Part shown: positions 60,883 to 64,000 of the stretch, piece by piece
Layout of the letters: each line of letters opens with the position of its first letter
Numbering within the stretch: the stretch's first letter is position 1
Source: Vibrio sp. VB16
GTDB lineage: Bacteria; Pseudomonadota; Gammaproteobacteria; Enterobacterales; Vibrionaceae
Length of the DNA stretch: 64,000 nucleotides
Direction: 5' to 3'
Assembly (NCBI RefSeq): GCF_015594925.2
Contig: NZ_CP087590.1
Location: 930,001 to 994,000 of the forward strand
Program-made: the position numbers and the translations under genes
Notes under the pieces: generated by a model
The model's database searches: none
The model's input: only the letters and a program-made list of their open reading frames with translations
What the model was told of the DNA's origin: nothing

Positions 60883-62958
60883 TTAATGGTGAGTGTCGTA
60901 AAGCTTAGCGTCTACTTCTTGACCTTTTTCTGGACGTGGGACAATCTCAAATTTTGTATCAGATTCGGTAAGTGAATTTACTAGTTTCTCCAACGAGGAT
61001 GCATCACCGAGAACTTCTGCACTATTTTGATCTATCAGTTCTGTTAATGTTGCTTGCTTCAAGATGATTTTTGATACGTCACTCTTGTTGATAATCAAAG
61101 TTGTATCTGCTTCCATCATTTCAGAAACCTTAATGTTGTTCAGATTTCCGTTAGACATTTCGACATAAAACAGCTCATTTACATCAGGCAGGTGAATATT
61201 CATCGTAAACGGAGTCTGTTGTGCTTTTAGTGAATCGACTTTAACTGCTAGGAAATCCAACAAGTTCTCAATAGTCATATTCGTTAATACATCTGGAGAC
61301 GCAGTTTTTGGAGCGCCAGGTTGAGTACCGATGCGAAGCTCTTGCGCTCCAGTAAGGTAAATGTTTCTCCAACCGGCACCTTCAGATTGGTAACCGAGCT
61401 GTTCATAAGTATCTGCGAGCAGTTGACGTGCTTCTTTGTTTTTAGGTTCAGCGTGAACGACTTTGTTTAATGCTGTCGCGACAAATCGGTATTCACCTTC
61501 ACTGAAATCGACTCGCGCTTTATCGATCACGGCTTCGCTGCCCCCCATATATTCAACAAATTTTACTGACTCTGGCTCTACTTGAAGTGGGTTCAGGTTT
61601 GCAGGGTTCATATCAAAGTACCCTAAGTACATGTTATATACCGCACGAGCATTGTGAGAGTATGTGCCATGGTAGCCATTTGTGTGCCATGTCTTTTGAA
61701 TACTATCTGGCATTACCTTATAGATTTCATCACCAATATCCTGTAGAACGACACCGTTATTGGCTAAGCGTAATGTTTGGTTGTGCGTAAAGCCGTATGC
61801 GTCACGCTGCATTTTTAGATAGCCAGAAATTTCCTCGCCCCCCCAAATTGGTGCAGAGTGAGAGGCGAACAAAACATCGGTATCGGCTCCCCAAGTGATG
61901 AGCATTTCATTGATCTTTTTAGACCATTTTAATCCATCACGAACTTTTGCGCCACGCAGTGTATAAAGGTTATGCATCCCCTGGTAGGTAAGTTCACCAG
62001 TCCATAATGCTCTCATGCTCGGAATGTAGGTCACCATTTCAGATGCTGCTTCCGTTCCTGACGCGTCCATAAACTGCATTTCGAGACCGTCGATTTCCAA
62101 TGTTTCGATATCTTCTTTGTGATTCAGTTCGTGATCAGGCAGTACATACGTGATTTTTCCCTTTGAAAGCCCTTTTGCTAGAGCCGCATCGACAATGCCA
62201 TGCTCATGACGGTTGAGTGTCGCGCCATATTGATAAGCTGTGCGGCGTGACATTGCATTGCCCGCTAGCACGTTTTCATCCACGATTTCTTTGGTGATGT
62301 TTTTAGAACCATATACTTTGACATCAGGGTAAGCATCTTTAATGGCACGAGAACCACCAAAGTGATCGGCGTGAGAATGAGAATAAATCATCGCTACGAC
62401 AGGTAGGTCACCACCTTCAGGCACGTTTTCTTTGAAGAATTTTAGTGATTTTTCTGCTGCTTCTTGAGTAAGTAAAACATCATAAGCAATCCACCCACTA
62501 TCACTGCGAATAAATGAAATAGACGCTAAATCAGCTCCGCGAACTTGATATATTTTATTCGGAACAACTTCGTACAGACCTTCGGCTGCTTGGTTTAATA
62601 CCGCTTGGCGCCATAGAGATGGGTTGACTGAATTCGGTGCTTTTTCGGCATTTTCTACGTTTGCCTCAATAAAATCGAAGCTATTTCGAATGATGTCGCC
62701 CGTTTCTTGATCAAATGTTGCGATTAAACCTCGGCTATTGTTTTCAAATGCTCTGGTATCTGCAAAATTTAGTGTCTTCGCGAATTCATTATTAGCTTTG
62801 ATGGTCATGTCTGTTGCACTTTTGCCGCCTTGATCGCCAATTTCGCTGAAATGCTCGTGGTTATGATCTGCTGCTAAAGAAGGGAACGCGAGCGTTATCG
62901 CTAGGAATAGAGTTGCTTTTGGAAAATTAGGAATTGTAGTCATGGTCATCTCGCTCAT
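60883..62958 (-). CDS. Secreted alkyl sulfatase, metallo-beta-lactamase fold (SdsA/YjcS type)
   Basis: The protein is predicted to hydrolyse alkyl sulfates such as sodium dodecyl sulfate in the periplasm or outside the cell. From 62958 the 691 residues start with a signal peptide (NFPKATLFLAITLAFPSLA). The metallo-beta-lactamase domain has the zinc motif SHSHADHFGGSRAI (near 195), DASGTEAASEMVTYIPSMRALWTGELTYQGMHNLYTLRGAKVRDG and the later FASHSAPIWG. A helical dimer domain follows, then a C-terminal SCP2-like lipid-binding domain (about 580-690). ATGs at 62949 and 62943 are alternative starts. It is divergent from a LysR regulator. Confidence 0.9.
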   Translation of the reverse strand: MSEMTMTTIPNFPKATLFLAITLAFPSLAADHNHEHFSEIGDQGGKSATDMTIKANNEFAKTLNFADTRAFENNSRGLIATFDQETGDIIRNSFDFIEANVENAEKAPNSVNPSLWRQAVLNQAAEGLYEVVPNKIYQVRGADLASISFIRSDSGWIAYDVLLTQEAAEKSLKFFKENVPEGGDLPVVAMIYSHSHADHFGGSRAIKDAYPDVKVYGSKNITKEIVDENVLAGNAMSRRTAYQYGATLNRHEHGIVDAALAKGLSKGKITYVLPDHELNHKEDIETLEIDGLEMQFMDASGTEAASEMVTYIPSMRALWTGELTYQGMHNLYTLRGAKVRDGLKWSKKINEMLITWGADTDVLFASHSAPIWGGEEISGYLKMQRDAYGFTHNQTLRLANNGVVLQDIGDEIYKVMPDSIQKTWHTNGYHGTYSHNARAVYNMYLGYFDMNPANLNPLQVEPESVKFVEYMGGSEAVIDKARVDFSEGEYRFVATALNKVVHAEPKNKEARQLLADTYEQLGYQSEGAGWRNIYLTGAQELRIGTQPGAPKTASPDVLTNMTIENLLDFLAVKVDSLKAQQTPFTMNIHLPDVNELFYVEMSNGNLNNIKVSEMMEADTTLIINKSDVSKIILKQATLTELIDQNSAEVLGDASSLEKLVNSLTESDTKFEIVPRPEKGQEVDAKLYDTHH

Positions 62959-63036
62959 TAGGAGTTCTGTTTCGATAAGATGAGTATAGAGAAATGACAC
63001 ATAACAAAAAATAAAGTAAAGTTTATTTAACACATA

Positions 63037-63960
63037 ATGAATGGCTATGTATTAATGAGTGAGCAACAAAGAGATTTAGATTTCAACCTATTGAAGACGT
63101 TTCTTGAGGTTTACCGATTACAATCAATTACGTTGGCGGCGGAATCATTGAAAATGACTCAACCAGGGGTGAGTGGAGCGCTCAAGCGGCTCCAAATTCA
63201 ATTAGGTGCGGATTTGTTTATTCGCAAGGGACGCGGTATTGAGCCAACTAACCTTGCAATACAGTTGGCCAGCCGAGTTGAACCTGCAATGTTGGGGATT
63301 GTTGAGGCCGTAAGTTCAATTCGTGAGTTTGATATTTCTCAGTGCTACACCTTTCACATCTTGGTCAATGAGATCGCGTTGGCAAAGCTACAACCTCTTG
63401 TCGAGCAAGATACGTCATTAGAAAATATATCAATAGAGTTTTCGATGGTGCCGAATGACGAAGAGTCTTTAATGCACAGCCTAAGTATGCAAAAAGCCGA
63501 TCTTGCGGTTGATGTTAATTACCCTAACTTGAGCAGTTACAAAACTCTGCAAGTGCAAGCGGATGAATTGGTCTTAATTGCTCGCAATGGCCATCCTCGT
63601 ATACAAGGGGTGATCACACAAGAACAATACTACGAGGAAAAGCACATTACCTTCCGTATGCGCCGCTCGAATCGCTATACAGCAGACTACTTTACCAAGC
63701 TCCCGATTCAAGATCGGAAAATCAGTGCAGAGTGCGACTCGCTACTGACCATGTGTGCGTTAGTGTCTGGTTCTGATTGTATTGGTAGTACTTCCCGTGA
63801 GCTAGCTATTCGGTATGCAGATAAATTTGGCCTACAAGTTCTGCATCAACCTTTCGAAACCTTGGAAATGCATCAGTATATGACATGGCACACTAGGACT
63901 GATACGAATAACGCACATCAATGGTTAAGGCAAAAAGTAAGCGAATATATGGCAAGTTAA
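63037..63960 (+). CDS. LysR-family regulator, probable control of the alkyl sulfatase
   Basis: This is a LysR-type protein of 307 residues with the helix-turn-helix in TFLEVYRLQSITLAAESLKMTQPGVSGALKRLQIQLGADLFIRKGRGIEPT (about residues 20-70) and a NodD/PnbR-like effector domain. Starts at 63037 and 63055 (MSEQQRDLDFNLL) are both possible; the second resembles homologues but neither has a strong ribosome site. It is divergent from the alkyl sulfatase gene with only 78 bases between the two chosen start codons. This is the classic layout of a LysR activator and its target. Confidence 0.88.
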   Translation: MNGYVLMSEQQRDLDFNLLKTFLEVYRLQSITLAAESLKMTQPGVSGALKRLQIQLGADLFIRKGRGIEPTNLAIQLASRVEPAMLGIVEAVSSIREFDISQCYTFHILVNEIALAKLQPLVEQDTSLENISIEFSMVPNDEESLMHSLSMQKADLAVDVNYPNLSSYKTLQVQADELVLIARNGHPRIQGVITQEQYYEEKHITFRMRRSNRYTADYFTKLPIQDRKISAECDSLLTMCALVSGSDCIGSTSRELAIRYADKFGLQVLHQPFETLEMHQYMTWHTRTDTNNAHQWLRQKVSEYMAS

Positions 63961-64000
63961 GTGCCTCAATAAAAAAGAGGGGTCAAAAAGATAACTTTGA

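Overview
The window reads as a chromosome segment of a Vibrionaceae bacterium, most likely Vibrio. Three things support this: gene orders typical of vibrios (clpP-clpX-lon-hupB-ppiD, menFDHBCE, ackA-pta beside yfbV, nhaB-dsbB opposite fadR), a FadR of 279 residues carrying the internal insertion seen in vibrios, and a rhombosortase. I see no rRNA, tRNA, CRISPR array, prophage or integron. Nearly all of the sequence is intact, closely packed genes. Mobile DNA is limited to one REP-type tyrosine transposase with flanking repeats and one short palindromic element.

Layout. 1-7.8 kb: ATP-dependent proteolysis and periplasmic folding genes (clpP, clpX, lon with a heat-shock promoter, hupB, ppiD) and a ComEA DNA-uptake protein. 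7.9-10.4 kb: a rhombosortase and a DTW-domain tRNA-modifying enzyme head to head, then a dGTPase-like HD hydrolase. 10.6-19.6 kb: a complete D-xylose module, with xylA opposite xylFGH and the AraC-type regulator xylR opposite xylB. 20-22.6 kb: nitroreductase, short-chain dehydrogenase and a LysR regulator. 22.8-29.5 kb: nitrate/nitrite assimilation, with cobA-nirB-nirD facing a nitrate reductase gene across a shared control region that appears to hold two sigma-54 promoters and a tandem NtrC-like enhancer. 29.7-32.8 kb: RAYT transposase, a divergent yfbR and alaA.

33-40.4 kb: the menaquinone operon menF-menD-menH-menB-menC-menE, followed by a 48-residue membrane mini-protein. 40.6-45.2 kb: a YeiH-type exporter, an LplT/acyltransferase fusion with a TetR regulator, and a Tim44-like protein. 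45.3-49.6 kb: ackA-pta and yfbV. 49.7-52.9 kb: a 15-copy heptanucleotide repeat followed by a three-gene ABC importer operon. 53-56.6 kb: malZ-like glucosidase, dusC and a SEC-C protein. 56.6-60.4 kb: a palindromic repeat, dsbB, nhaB and fadR. 60.9-64 kb: a secreted alkyl sulfatase opposite its probable LysR regulator.

The most interesting points are the symmetric sigma-54/NtrC region of the nitrate genes, the repeats bracketing RAYT and yfbR together with an altered HD motif in that YfbR, the (aaaactc)15 tract, a possible structured RNA downstream of xylB, and repeated TGGTCA half-sites upstream of ackA. I found no clearly new multigene system.
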